A DNA stretch of 5,355 bases, from positions 1 to 5,355 of the forward strand of contig DAIPYE010000202.1 in NCBI GenBank assembly GCA_036782915.1. Reading direction: 5' to 3'. A model generated the notes under the pieces. That model saw nothing but the letters and a program-made list of their open reading frames with translations, had not been told where the DNA came from and made no database searches. Shown here piece after piece: positions 1 to 5,314 of this stretch (positions are counted from its first letter, which is position 1; every line of letters starts with the position of its first letter). The translations under genes were made by a program, and so were the position numbers. Source of the stretch: JAEUSI01 sp036782915. Lineage in GTDB: Bacteria; Bacteroidota; Ignavibacteria; Tepidaquicellales; Tepidaquicellaceae.

Positions 1-101
1 AATTAAAAAATTTATCTGAAGAGGTACCGGATGTATTTGATCCCGGTGCCTTTTCTGTAGTGAGTCAAATATCAATGATTTCGGAAAATAAACTGTATTA
101 G
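1..101 (+). CDS. 3' end of a truncated protein, unidentified
   Basis: A reading frame entering from the left edge (first full codon at base 3) stays open for 32 codons and ends at TAG (99-101). Its composition looks protein-like, with acidic residues, a VPDVFDPGAF stretch and no low complexity. The DPxAF pattern near a C-terminus weakly recalls DUF2179/YitT-type membrane proteins, but the usual following glycine-rich end is absent, so I do not assign a function. The frame could be open by chance in 33 codons of AT-rich DNA. A hairpin followed by four T's (23-54) lies inside it, leaving the alternative that this is a transcription terminator after a gene ending outside the window. Confidence 0.5.
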   Translation, partial: LKNLSEEVPDVFDPGAFSVVSQISMISENKLY

Positions 102-159
102 AAATTATTAAAGAAAGTGAATTTAATGTTTATATTAATATTATTTCATAAAAAGTATA

Positions 160-190
160 TTACAGTGTTTAAATAACTCACTGGTATAAA
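160..190 (+). promoter_or_regulatory. possible promoter for the porin-like gene
   Basis: A TGnTATAAA element (182-190) resembles an extended -10 box, with a poor -35-like TTACAG at 160-165 and a 19-base spacer. It lies about 30 bases before the start codon at 222. No Bacteroidota-type TTTG/TAnnTTTG pair is visible in the 120-base leader. In DNA this AT-rich such matches arise easily, so this is only a candidate. Confidence 0.25.
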
Positions 191-221
191 AATCTTTTTA
201 CATTAAATTAAAAAAACAAAA

Positions 222-899
222 ATGAAAACAATTAAGAAATCGTTTGTGATCTTTGCAACAATTATGTTCTTATTAATTTCCGGAAATTCATTTGCACAGA
301 AAAAGCAATCCAATTTCGGAATTAAGGGCGGACCGCTCGTAGCCAGAATTATCTCGGATCTCAATGGAGCGGATGTCGATACAAAAAGTAAGTTTGGATT
401 TGCAGTGTTCGCTTTTTATGATTTTTACAACAGTAAATCAATAGTTCTGTCAGGTGAAGTTGGATTTGATCAGAAAGGATATGAAGTTGATGTCATCGAT
501 TCAGACACAACCGGTGCTGTTATAAAATCCGGAAATTTAAAGGACAACCTAAATTATCTGGATATCTCAGCAAACTTCAAATATATAACAAGAGGAAAAA
601 GCGCCAGTCCTTATTTTTCTCTGACACCTACACTTGGAGTATATCTCGGACATTCTTCAAGCGGTTCTGTGACCGGAGATTCTCTTTATACAAATTACAG
701 CGCTGATGCAATTGACAGTTTAAATTCTATTTCTTTCAGCATAAAGATCGGACTGGGAGTAGAACTTTATAATATTATCAAAAATGTTCCGGTTATTTTT
801 GAAGCAAGATATAATCCTGATCTGACGCAGGCTTACAATACCAATAATTACAATATCAGAAACTCTACTGTGGAGTTTAACCTTGGAGTGAAGTTCTAA
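222..899 (+). CDS. PorT-family outer-membrane beta-barrel protein
   Basis: This is a 225-residue exported protein predicted to form a small beta-barrel in the outer membrane. Residues 1-25 are a typical Sec signal peptide: MKTIKK, a hydrophobic core (FVIFATIMFLLIS) and cleavage after SFA before Gln26. The mature part opens with NFGIKGG, a first-strand pattern common in the PorT/OMP_b-brl_2 type of Bacteroidota barrels. It continues with alternating amphipathic strands (GEVGFDQKGYEV, NYLDISANFKYI, PYFSLTPTLGVYLG, FSIKIGLGVELY, VIFEARYNPDL). It ends VEFNLGVKF, with the terminal phenylalanine recognised by the BAM machinery. The length fits this family (about 180-250). The ATG has only an A-rich leader and no Shine-Dalgarno sequence. 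The gene stands alone, with a leader of 120 bases and its own terminator. Cargo or function cannot be told; these proteins are often annotated only as porin family. Confidence 0.85.
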   Translation: MKTIKKSFVIFATIMFLLISGNSFAQKKQSNFGIKGGPLVARIISDLNGADVDTKSKFGFAVFAFYDFYNSKSIVLSGEVGFDQKGYEVDVIDSDTTGAVIKSGNLKDNLNYLDISANFKYITRGKSASPYFSLTPTLGVYLGHSSSGSVTGDSLYTNYSADAIDSLNSISFSIKIGLGVELYNIIKNVPVIFEARYNPDLTQAYNTNNYNIRNSTVEFNLGVKF

Positions 900-938
900 G
901 CATCAGATTTAAAGTTCTTCAATTTAAAAATATAAAAT

Positions 939-972
939 GGCGGCAGGAAAATAAATTTTCTGTCGCCTTTTT
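939..972 (+). terminator. intrinsic terminator after the porin-like gene
   Basis: GGCGGCAG (939-946) pairs with CTGTCGCC (960-967), including one G-T wobble. After one bulged G the stem extends through AAAA/TTTT around a TAAA loop. TTTTT follows at 968-972. It begins 40 bases after the TAA of the 222-899 gene. Read on the minus strand the hairpin is followed by ATTTTATATTTTT, so it may also stop transcripts of the convergent gene ending at 1229, for which I see no nearer terminator. Confidence 0.85.
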
Positions 973-1228
973 AATTATAGAATAAGTGGCATCCAAAACG
1001 TTCTTGAAATCTATATTACATTATATGTTAGGGGTTTGATAATTTTTATTTCACAATAACCGGACTTTTTAAATCATCACATTAAATTGTTATAAAGAAA
1101 TATTTATTCTGTCTAAATAATTTTATTGAATTTATTTAAAAATCAGCAAAAAATTTTTTAGATTCGTGAATATTAGTGAAATTCGTGGCAAGCTTTTCCT
1201 AATTTTGGATGAAAGTATTTTAAAATAA
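973..1228. other. gene-free convergent intergenic region
   Basis: These 256 bases separate two convergent genes. I see no plausible gene, RNA or GC-rich hairpin. The content is very AT-rich, with short palindromes such as AAAAAATTTTTT (1148-1159) and TATTTTAAAATA (1216-1227), plus the degenerate repeat at 1162-1189. Confidence 0.6.
1162..1189. repeat. degenerate three-unit ATTCGTGAA intergenic repeat
   Basis: Three near-identical 9-mers follow one another: ATTCGTGAA (1162-1170), one T, ATTAGTGAA (1172-1180) and ATTCGTGGC (1181-1189). The complementary reading is GCCACGAAT-TTCACTAAT-TTCACGAAT. From memory, runs of (C)ACGAAT-type units occur as dispersed intergenic repeats in a range of bacterial genomes. 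I cannot test here whether this genome holds more copies, and I know of no established function. Confidence 0.5.
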
Positions 1229-2632
1229 TTAGAAATTAACTTTTAACCCGGCTAAAATTGTATTAACTGAATAATAAAGTGTCTGTGAGGATTGAATATT
1301 ATTCTCAGGAATATTATAAACTTCATAATCTCTTTCCCTCTGCTGATTCAGATATATCAGAGAAAGGTCGATGACCTTCGAAACAGAATATTTCAGATTT
1401 GCGCCGAATTTAAAAGTTGTCGCGTCTGAATTGTTAAAAACAATGTATCCGTTTTCCTCATTGTAATTATAAACTTTCCCAAACGTCGCATAGCCTTCAA
1501 TATAAAAACCTTTCCTGATCATTCCGCCAAAGAGTTGTGTGTAAATAAGATTGGAAACGGAATTCTGATCGTGTAAAACAAAATTGCTTGTCGAATAAAA
1601 AGATCTGTTAGCAAATGGAAAATATGAAACTAATGCGCCAATCTGAGATTGGTGTTCTTCATTCAAAAAAGAAAAACTTCCGTTAATGCCGAGTTTGAAA
1701 AGTGAAATGTTCTTCGATACAGAAAGTGACAGAATAAAATTTTCAATGATTGTTTCAGTACTTGACGAGGTTAGAGTATATTCCGTAGAACCTCTGTTCA
1801 TAATTGAAGAAGCTGATGAAGAGCTGCTGTCAATAACAACATCCGGAATATTTTCTTTTGTACTGATGAATCGTCCTGCCGGACTGACAACAAAACCATT
1901 GTCTATAAGAATATCAAACCGGTTGTAAAAATGATTCTGTGTTTGATCATAACTTTCAGCGGATTTTAAATTATTATATTCAATGATCTTTTCTTTTTGC
2001 AGATTCTGATAAGCATAGCCATAATAAACACTGAATCTTCCAACCGGCATCTGACTCAATCCTGTATTCAGTAGAAATGAATTTTTATTTAATGTCTGCT
2101 GACCGTACTGATTTGAATTTAACTGTAAATTAAAATCACCATTCTTGCTTTCATCATTGCTTATACTTTCTCCCGCTTCGAAATTGAAATTCTCAATAAA
2201 CTCATTATCAAGCGGTCTGATCTTATACTTCCTGCTTTCAGATAGTTTAGTGAAAGTAAAGTCAGCATCTTCCATTCTGCCGGTATATAAATATGAATAA
2301 TAAAGTTTTTCAAGCAGGTTCTGATCATCAAATCCTGATTCGATTGCGTTTTCGAGATTTTCAATGGCATAAATATACTTCTGTGTTTCATAGTAAGCTG
2401 TCCCGAGTTTTATTCTGAGAGTATAAAAATCAATTCCCTTCTCAAGAGCTTTGTTACCGTATCTGATTAGTTCATTCCACTTTTTGCTCTGATAAAGTTC
2501 GTCGGTTCTTTTTTGAACTCCTTCAATTGAAAAATCATCCTGTGATTTCAACTCAGATACGGAAATGGAAAATAAGATTGTAAACAACAAACAAAGTTTA
2601 CAGGAATGAATGAAATGATATTTACGCTGCAA
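1229..2632 (-). CDS. TPR-containing outer-membrane beta-barrel protein, YaiO-like
   Basis: This 467-residue exported protein has two parts. Residues 1-30 form a signal peptide (basic start QRKYHFIHSCK, core LCLLFTILFSISVS, likely cleavage near LKS/Q31). Residues about 36-135 are helical with TPR-like repeats (WNELIRYGNKALEKG, LRIKLGTAYYETQKYIYAIENLENAIESG, LLEKLYYSYLYTGRMEDAD). From about 165 to the end the protein is a series of amphipathic beta strands (FSVYYGYAYQNL, FILSLSVSKNI, FKLGINGSFSFL, FYIEGYATFGKVYNY, TFKFGANLKYS, IDLSLIYLNQQ) finishing AGLKVNF with a terminal Phe. A serine-rich loop sits at 269-276. TPR plus barrel is the arrangement of YaiO-family proteins, but family membership is from architecture only. 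The start is TTG at 2632: the frame is open back to a TAA at 2669-2671 and has no ATG or GTG there. The first internal Met (residue 120) would remove the signal peptide and TPRs. Function is unknown; a role in envelope or polysaccharide assembly is only a guess. Confidence 0.8.
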   Translation of the reverse strand: MQRKYHFIHSCKLCLLFTILFSISVSELKSQDDFSIEGVQKRTDELYQSKKWNELIRYGNKALEKGIDFYTLRIKLGTAYYETQKYIYAIENLENAIESGFDDQNLLEKLYYSYLYTGRMEDADFTFTKLSESRKYKIRPLDNEFIENFNFEAGESISNDESKNGDFNLQLNSNQYGQQTLNKNSFLLNTGLSQMPVGRFSVYYGYAYQNLQKEKIIEYNNLKSAESYDQTQNHFYNRFDILIDNGFVVSPAGRFISTKENIPDVVIDSSSSSASSIMNRGSTEYTLTSSSTETIIENFILSLSVSKNISLFKLGINGSFSFLNEEHQSQIGALVSYFPFANRSFYSTSNFVLHDQNSVSNLIYTQLFGGMIRKGFYIEGYATFGKVYNYNEENGYIVFNNSDATTFKFGANLKYSVSKVIDLSLIYLNQQRERDYEVYNIPENNIQSSQTLYYSVNTILAGLKVNF

Positions 2633-2813
2633 GGATTTTATGATTAATTCAGTTTCAATATGAATTTTTTAACTTAAATTTAAAATTCAATAATGAGATG
2701 AATTTTGGTGACGCTGAGAATGGTCAGAAAATTTTGAAATATTAACGGAATATTTTCGGAAGGATTTTAATGAAACAAAGGTTTTAATCAGGTAACTAAT
2801 TCATATGATATTT
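2633..2813. other. leader region of the TPR/barrel gene
   Basis: These 181 bases between the sigma-cluster terminator and the TPR/barrel gene must hold that gene's promoter, since the gene is alone on its transcription unit. On the minus strand one TTTG lies at 2777-2780, preceded by AACC instead of TA plus two bases. No convincing upstream TTTG sits at the expected spacing, so I do not call a promoter. No small gene or structured RNA is evident. Confidence 0.4.
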
Positions 2814-2853
2814 AAAAAAAGCCGGATCTGAAATTATTCAAATCCGGCTTTTT
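2814..2853 (-). terminator. intrinsic terminator of the sigma-factor cluster
   Basis: GCCGGAT (2821-2827) pairs perfectly with ATCCGGC (2842-2848). The stem extends outward through A/T pairs (2816-2820 with 2849-2853). After one mismatch it continues inward through TGAA/TTCA to an ATTA loop. On the minus strand the hairpin is followed by seven T's (2820-2814), and it lies about 25 bases beyond the stop codon of the last gene of the cluster (2878). The flanking tracts would let it work in both directions, though no plus-strand gene ends here. Confidence 0.92.
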
Positions 2854-2877
2854 CAATTAAATCAATTTAAAACAGAT

Positions 2878-3366
2878 TTAATGTTTCAGTTTTTTTTTAA
2901 ACAGGTTTTTATCGGCGAATGAATAAATGAATACACATATCATTAACAGAAGAACTATTATGCCGGTCTCTAAATTGAAAGCAAAACCAAGATTTTCCAT
3001 TGTCAGGAGACTTATTTTTTCTAAAAATTCTGAGAATTGTCCTATAAAATTGTTTACATAACTGACTTCTTTTCCTTCATCATTGGTTTTGAGAACCATT
3101 CCCAGCACAAGTGTAACTATAACCATTAAAGAAAAAACTCCGCCGATCACATATTTAACCATTCTGTCAGTTCTAAGATCTTCGGTCGCAAATTCCTTTT
3201 GCAACTGAACTCTTTTCATAAGCTCAAATGTAAAATCAGAAGAGGTATTTTCTGAAAGCGAGCTCCTGAATTTTTCATCAAGGAATGAATCAATATTTTT
3301 ATTGTGATCTGACATCGGGTTAAATATACTGTAAAAATTATTAATTTTAAAATTAAATTTTTTCAT
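2878..3366 (-). CDS. two-helix membrane protein, putative anti-sigma factor
   Basis: This 162-residue protein has a charged N-terminal domain (18-68), a transmembrane helix (about 71-92, YVIGGVFSLMVIVTLVLGMVL), an extra-cytoplasmic loop of about 40 residues (93-131), a second helix (about 132-150) and a lysine-rich cytoplasmic tail. Its ATG overlaps the sigma-factor stop as ATGA (3363-3366), a layout typical of sigma/anti-sigma pairs. The segment SFLDEKFRSSL...DFTFELMKRV resembles the short N-terminal region of many membrane anti-sigma proteins. There is no HxxxCxxC zinc motif (the only Cys is in helix 2), so it is not a classic ZAS-type anti-sigma. The assignment rests mainly on context. The start may instead be Met18 (ATG at 3313-3315), since the first 17 residues (MKKFNFKINNFYSIFNP) come from very AT-rich DNA and look unlike the rest; the ATGA overlap favours the longer form. 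Confidence 0.75.
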   Translation of the reverse strand: MKKFNFKINNFYSIFNPMSDHNKNIDSFLDEKFRSSLSENTSSDFTFELMKRVQLQKEFATEDLRTDRMVKYVIGGVFSLMVIVTLVLGMVLKTNDEGKEVSYVNNFIGQFSEFLEKISLLTMENLGFAFNLETGIIVLLLMICVFIYSFADKNLFKKKLKH

Positions 3367-4010
3367 ACGTATTGTAAGATTTCATCTTCTGAATATTTTT
3401 TTAAAATTATTTCTTTAAGCTTTGCTTTCGCCCGGAAGATCCTGTTCTTGACTGTTCCGATCGGAAGCTTTAAAATTTCAGTTATTTCTTCATGCGAAAG
3501 ATCGTTTATATAAAACATTGTCAGGATCAATGAATACTGTTCAGGGATGGTATCTATATAATTTTTTATGATATTTTCAATCTCCTGTTCATTCATCTTC
3601 TTTTCCGAACTCATTTCATGCCTTTCTTCAAAAATATTTTTATCAATTTCACTTTCATAATATTTTTTCATAAGGTCATCGCCTTCTTCAAAATTCGAGC
3701 CGTCCACATCGATTGAAACTATGCTGAATCTTTTTGATTTTAATTTTTTATAATTATCCAGGGCAGTGTTATAAACTATGCTGTAAAAATATGTTGACAG
3801 CTTTGCTCTTTCCTCGAATTTACCTTCTGAAATTGCCCTGTAAAGTTTCATAAATGCTTCCTGAAGTGAATCCTCTGCTTCTTCTTTATTTTTCAAAATT
3901 TTCATGGTCAGTGAAAATGCTTTATCTTTGAGTTCGTTTGCAATAATTCCGAATGCGGATGAATCGCCTGCCTTCAATCTCCCGATTATTTCACTGTAGG
4001 ATTCCTGCAT
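3363..4010 (-). CDS. ECF-type RNA polymerase sigma factor
   Basis: This 215-residue sigma-70 family protein redirects RNA polymerase to a set of promoters. Sigma region 2 spans about residues 12-92, with the core-binding DSLQEAFMKLYRAI (47-60) and the -10-binding part LSTYFYSIVYNTALDNYKK (71-89). Region 4 spans about 145-203, with IPEQYSLILTMFYINDLS followed by the helix-turn-helix HEEITEILKLPIGTVKNRIFRAKAKLKE (173-200) that contacts the -35 element. Regions 1.1 and 3 are absent, which defines the ECF group. The linker between the two domains (about 93-144) is long and highly charged compared with a typical ECF factor of about 170-190 residues. The ATG is preceded by an A/T leader with no Shine-Dalgarno sequence and by a 9-bp tandem repeat. 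The gene is translationally coupled to the membrane protein downstream, its likely regulator. The regulon cannot be told from the sequence. Confidence 0.93.
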   Translation of the reverse strand: MQESYSEIIGRLKAGDSSAFGIIANELKDKAFSLTMKILKNKEEAEDSLQEAFMKLYRAISEGKFEERAKLSTYFYSIVYNTALDNYKKLKSKRFSIVSIDVDGSNFEEGDDLMKKYYESEIDKNIFEERHEMSSEKKMNEQEIENIIKNYIDTIPEQYSLILTMFYINDLSHEEITEILKLPIGTVKNRIFRAKAKLKEIILKKYSEDEILQYV

Positions 4011-4020
4011 TATTAAAATT

Positions 4021-4047
4021 AATTATTACAATTATTACAATTATTAC
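4021..4047. repeat. three perfect tandem copies of a 9-bp unit
   Basis: AATTATTAC is repeated exactly at 4021-4029, 4030-4038 and 4039-4047. On the minus strand it reads GTAATAATT three times and ends 10 bases before the sigma-factor ATG (4008-4010). It therefore lies in the sigma gene's 5' leader or core promoter, not in coding sequence. Copy-number change would alter leader length in 9-base steps. Confidence 0.9.
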
Positions 4048-4077
4048 AAATTGTTGAAATCCATTCTTAAAATCAAA
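4047..4077 (-). promoter_or_regulatory. possible Bacteroidota-type promoter for the sigma gene
   Basis: On the minus strand TTTG (4077-4074) and a second TTTG (4050-4047) are separated by exactly 23 bases, the separation expected between the -33 TTTG and the TTTG of a TAnnTTTG -7 box. The four bases before the second TTTG are ACAA instead of TAnn, so the match is incomplete. Transcription would start within the 9-bp tandem repeat, giving a leader of about 30 bases. In such AT-rich DNA the match could be chance. Confidence 0.25.
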
Positions 4078-4084
4078 TCGAAAA

Positions 4085-4888
4085 TTATATTTCGTTCCGT
4101 CCGATCAGTTTTATTTTTCCGTTAATCGTTTCCACTTTAATGTTTACATTACTGTCACCATTACCAAGAGTACCTTTAAACAGTTTCTTTTCTTTTATTG
4201 CATCTGAAAATTTCAGATTTTCATCTGTAATTTTTCCGTTAGTTGTTTCAGCTCTGACAGTAGCATTCATATAATTATTCAGGAATACCGTTGCGCTTCC
4301 GTTTATAATATTCACTTCCATTCCGGCTGTAGAATCTATATGTCCTGAAAATGAACCATTAACAATTTGACAATCAAGTTTGCCGGTATATTTATCCATA
4401 TCAACATCACCATTAACAAGATTAATATCCAGATCATTTTCAAGATTATCCGAAGTTACATTTCCGGAAACATTTTCAATTTCAATCTTCATTCCTGCCG
4501 GAACAGTAATAATGTAATCAACTCTTGAGTCTTTTCCGGGATTGAAACTGAAAAAGCTGTTATCTCTTTTATCATTCATTTCTGTAGAAATACTGAGGAT
4601 ACTTCCCGAAGAATCAATTCTGATTTCAATTTCATCGAAAGGTGTTTCAAGAAATTTCTTCTTAACTTTTAATTCCTTGGTTACTTTGACAGTCAAAAGC
4701 TCTGAATCTGCGCTGTGAATTATTGATATGTTTCCTATTACATTTTCAAGTTTAACCTTTGTTTTACCGGCAGTATTGATCTGATGCTCTTCGGATTTTG
4801 TTTTTAAATATTTTTTTGACATCAGACCGCATCCCTGTAAACTCAATATTGTAAAACCAACTATTATTAAAATTATTTTAGCTTTCAT
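4085..4888 (-). CDS. DUF4097-type lipoprotein
   Basis: This 267-residue protein has a lipoprotein signal: MKAK, a hydrophobic core (IILIIVGFTILSL) and QGC with Cys20 as the lipidated residue, so it is likely membrane-anchored on the periplasmic side. The rest is beta-rich, with a recurring NG/GN turn at the rung corners: VIGNISI (50-56), VSGNVTS (140-146), LVNGDVD (157-163), IVNGSFS (175-181), IINGSAT (194-200), TTNGKIT (215-221) and TINGKIK (254-260). This is the signature of DUF4097, a beta-helix-like domain common in putative adhesin or envelope proteins of unknown biochemical role. The TVPAGMKIEIENVSGNV segment (128-144) is also characteristic. The gene starts 19 bases after the DUF6249-like gene, so the two are probably co-transcribed. 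It precedes the ECF sigma gene by 74 bases; DUF4097 genes are often found beside ECF sigma/anti-sigma genes, which supports a shared envelope-stress theme. No Shine-Dalgarno sequence precedes the ATG. Confidence 0.87.
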   Translation of the reverse strand: MKAKIILIIVGFTILSLQGCGLMSKKYLKTKSEEHQINTAGKTKVKLENVIGNISIIHSADSELLTVKVTKELKVKKKFLETPFDEIEIRIDSSGSILSISTEMNDKRDNSFFSFNPGKDSRVDYIITVPAGMKIEIENVSGNVTSDNLENDLDINLVNGDVDMDKYTGKLDCQIVNGSFSGHIDSTAGMEVNIINGSATVFLNNYMNATVRAETTNGKITDENLKFSDAIKEKKLFKGTLGNGDSNVNIKVETINGKIKLIGRNEI

Positions 4889-4907
4889 GGTTAATGTTTG
4901 ATTTGTT

Positions 4908-5300
4908 TTAATTAATTTTTGGTGTATCCGGTGGCTGGTTTTTTATTTTCGAACTCACAATTGCGTAATAAACCAAAAATCCAAGACCGGCAGATAGTAT
5001 TATCATTCCCATCATTACACCTTCTTCTATGTCATACATTCCTTCAAACAAATTTGCAAGAAATATTCCGATTCCGAGAAATGTTAAAAGTATTCCGAAT
5101 TTCAATGAAGAATAAGGATTCCTTGGTTTTGAATTAGTATCGGCAAAATATGCTTTCACTTCTTCAGGTGTCAGTCCTTTTTCAATAAGACGCATTTTCT
5201 CCCTGTGTTTTGTGTAGAGCCACCAGAAAATCAGTATTCCCGGTATACCAAATGTAAAGACAATTGCCACTACTGGTATAAAAGCTTCAATTCCACTCAT
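4908..5300 (-). CDS. DUF6249-like three-helix membrane protein
   Basis: This 130-residue integral membrane protein has a hydrophobic helix at about 7-29 (FIPVVAIVFTFGIPGILIFW). A cytoplasmic-looking charged segment follows (30-65) with the motif KHREKMRLIEKGLTPEEVKAY. Two further helices lie at about 66-85 (SLKFGILLTFLGIGIFLANL) and 94-115 (GVMMGMIILSAGLGFLVYYAIV), and the tail is short, polar and proline-rich. The order helix, 'REKMRLIEKGL' segment, 'LKxGIxLxxLGIGxxL', 'GLGFLVYY' matches proteins annotated as DUF6249, whose function is unknown. It is the first gene of the minus-strand cluster seen here, 19 bases before the DUF4097 lipoprotein. Unlike its neighbours it has a good Shine-Dalgarno sequence. 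The gene is complete, but the window ends 55 bases upstream, so whether anything precedes it in the operon is unknown. Confidence 0.8.
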   Translation of the reverse strand: MSGIEAFIPVVAIVFTFGIPGILIFWWLYTKHREKMRLIEKGLTPEEVKAYFADTNSKPRNPYSSLKFGILLTFLGIGIFLANLFEGMYDIEEGVMMGMIILSAGLGFLVYYAIVSSKIKNQPPDTPKIN

Positions 5301-5308
5301 TTTAATTA

Positions 5309-5314
5309 CTCCTT
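5309..5314 (-). promoter_or_regulatory. Shine-Dalgarno AAGGAG before the DUF6249-like gene
   Basis: On the minus strand AAGGAG (within GGAAGGAGT) lies 8 bases before the ATG at 5300, an ideal spacing. It is the only strong Shine-Dalgarno match I find in the window and fixes this start. A small inverted repeat, CCGC-TTAAT-GCGG (5316-5328), abuts it upstream; its 4-bp stem is too short to claim regulation. Confidence 0.8.

Noticed and set aside
1..101. Assignment of the left-edge fragment to the YitT/DUF2179 family
   Set aside because: Only a DPxAF pattern agrees; the fragment is too short and lacks the rest of the C-terminal signature.
1148..1227. Palindromes AAAAAATTTTTT and TATTTTAAAATA as a terminator for the minus-strand gene ending at 1229
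   Set aside because: They are pure A/T stems without a GC core, expected by chance in this composition; the hairpin at 939-967 is a better bidirectional candidate.
1686..1928. Open frame of 80 codons on the plus strand
   Set aside because: It lies wholly antisense within the TPR/barrel gene, its translation has no recognisable features, and the gene on the other strand has a clear signal peptide and barrel pattern.
2161..2391. Open frame of 76 codons on the minus strand
   Set aside because: It is in another frame of the TPR domain of the 1229-2632 gene and has an implausible protein composition.
2770..2810. TTTG-based promoter for the TPR/barrel gene
   Set aside because: The single TTTG (2777-2780) has neither TA at the right place nor a TTTG 23 bases upstream.
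4021..4047. CRISPR-like array
   Set aside because: The units are 9 bp, directly adjacent with no spacers, and no cas gene is nearby.
4919..5137. Open frame of 72 codons on the plus strand
   Set aside because: It is antisense to the DUF6249-like gene, whose membrane helices and Shine-Dalgarno sequence support the minus-strand reading.
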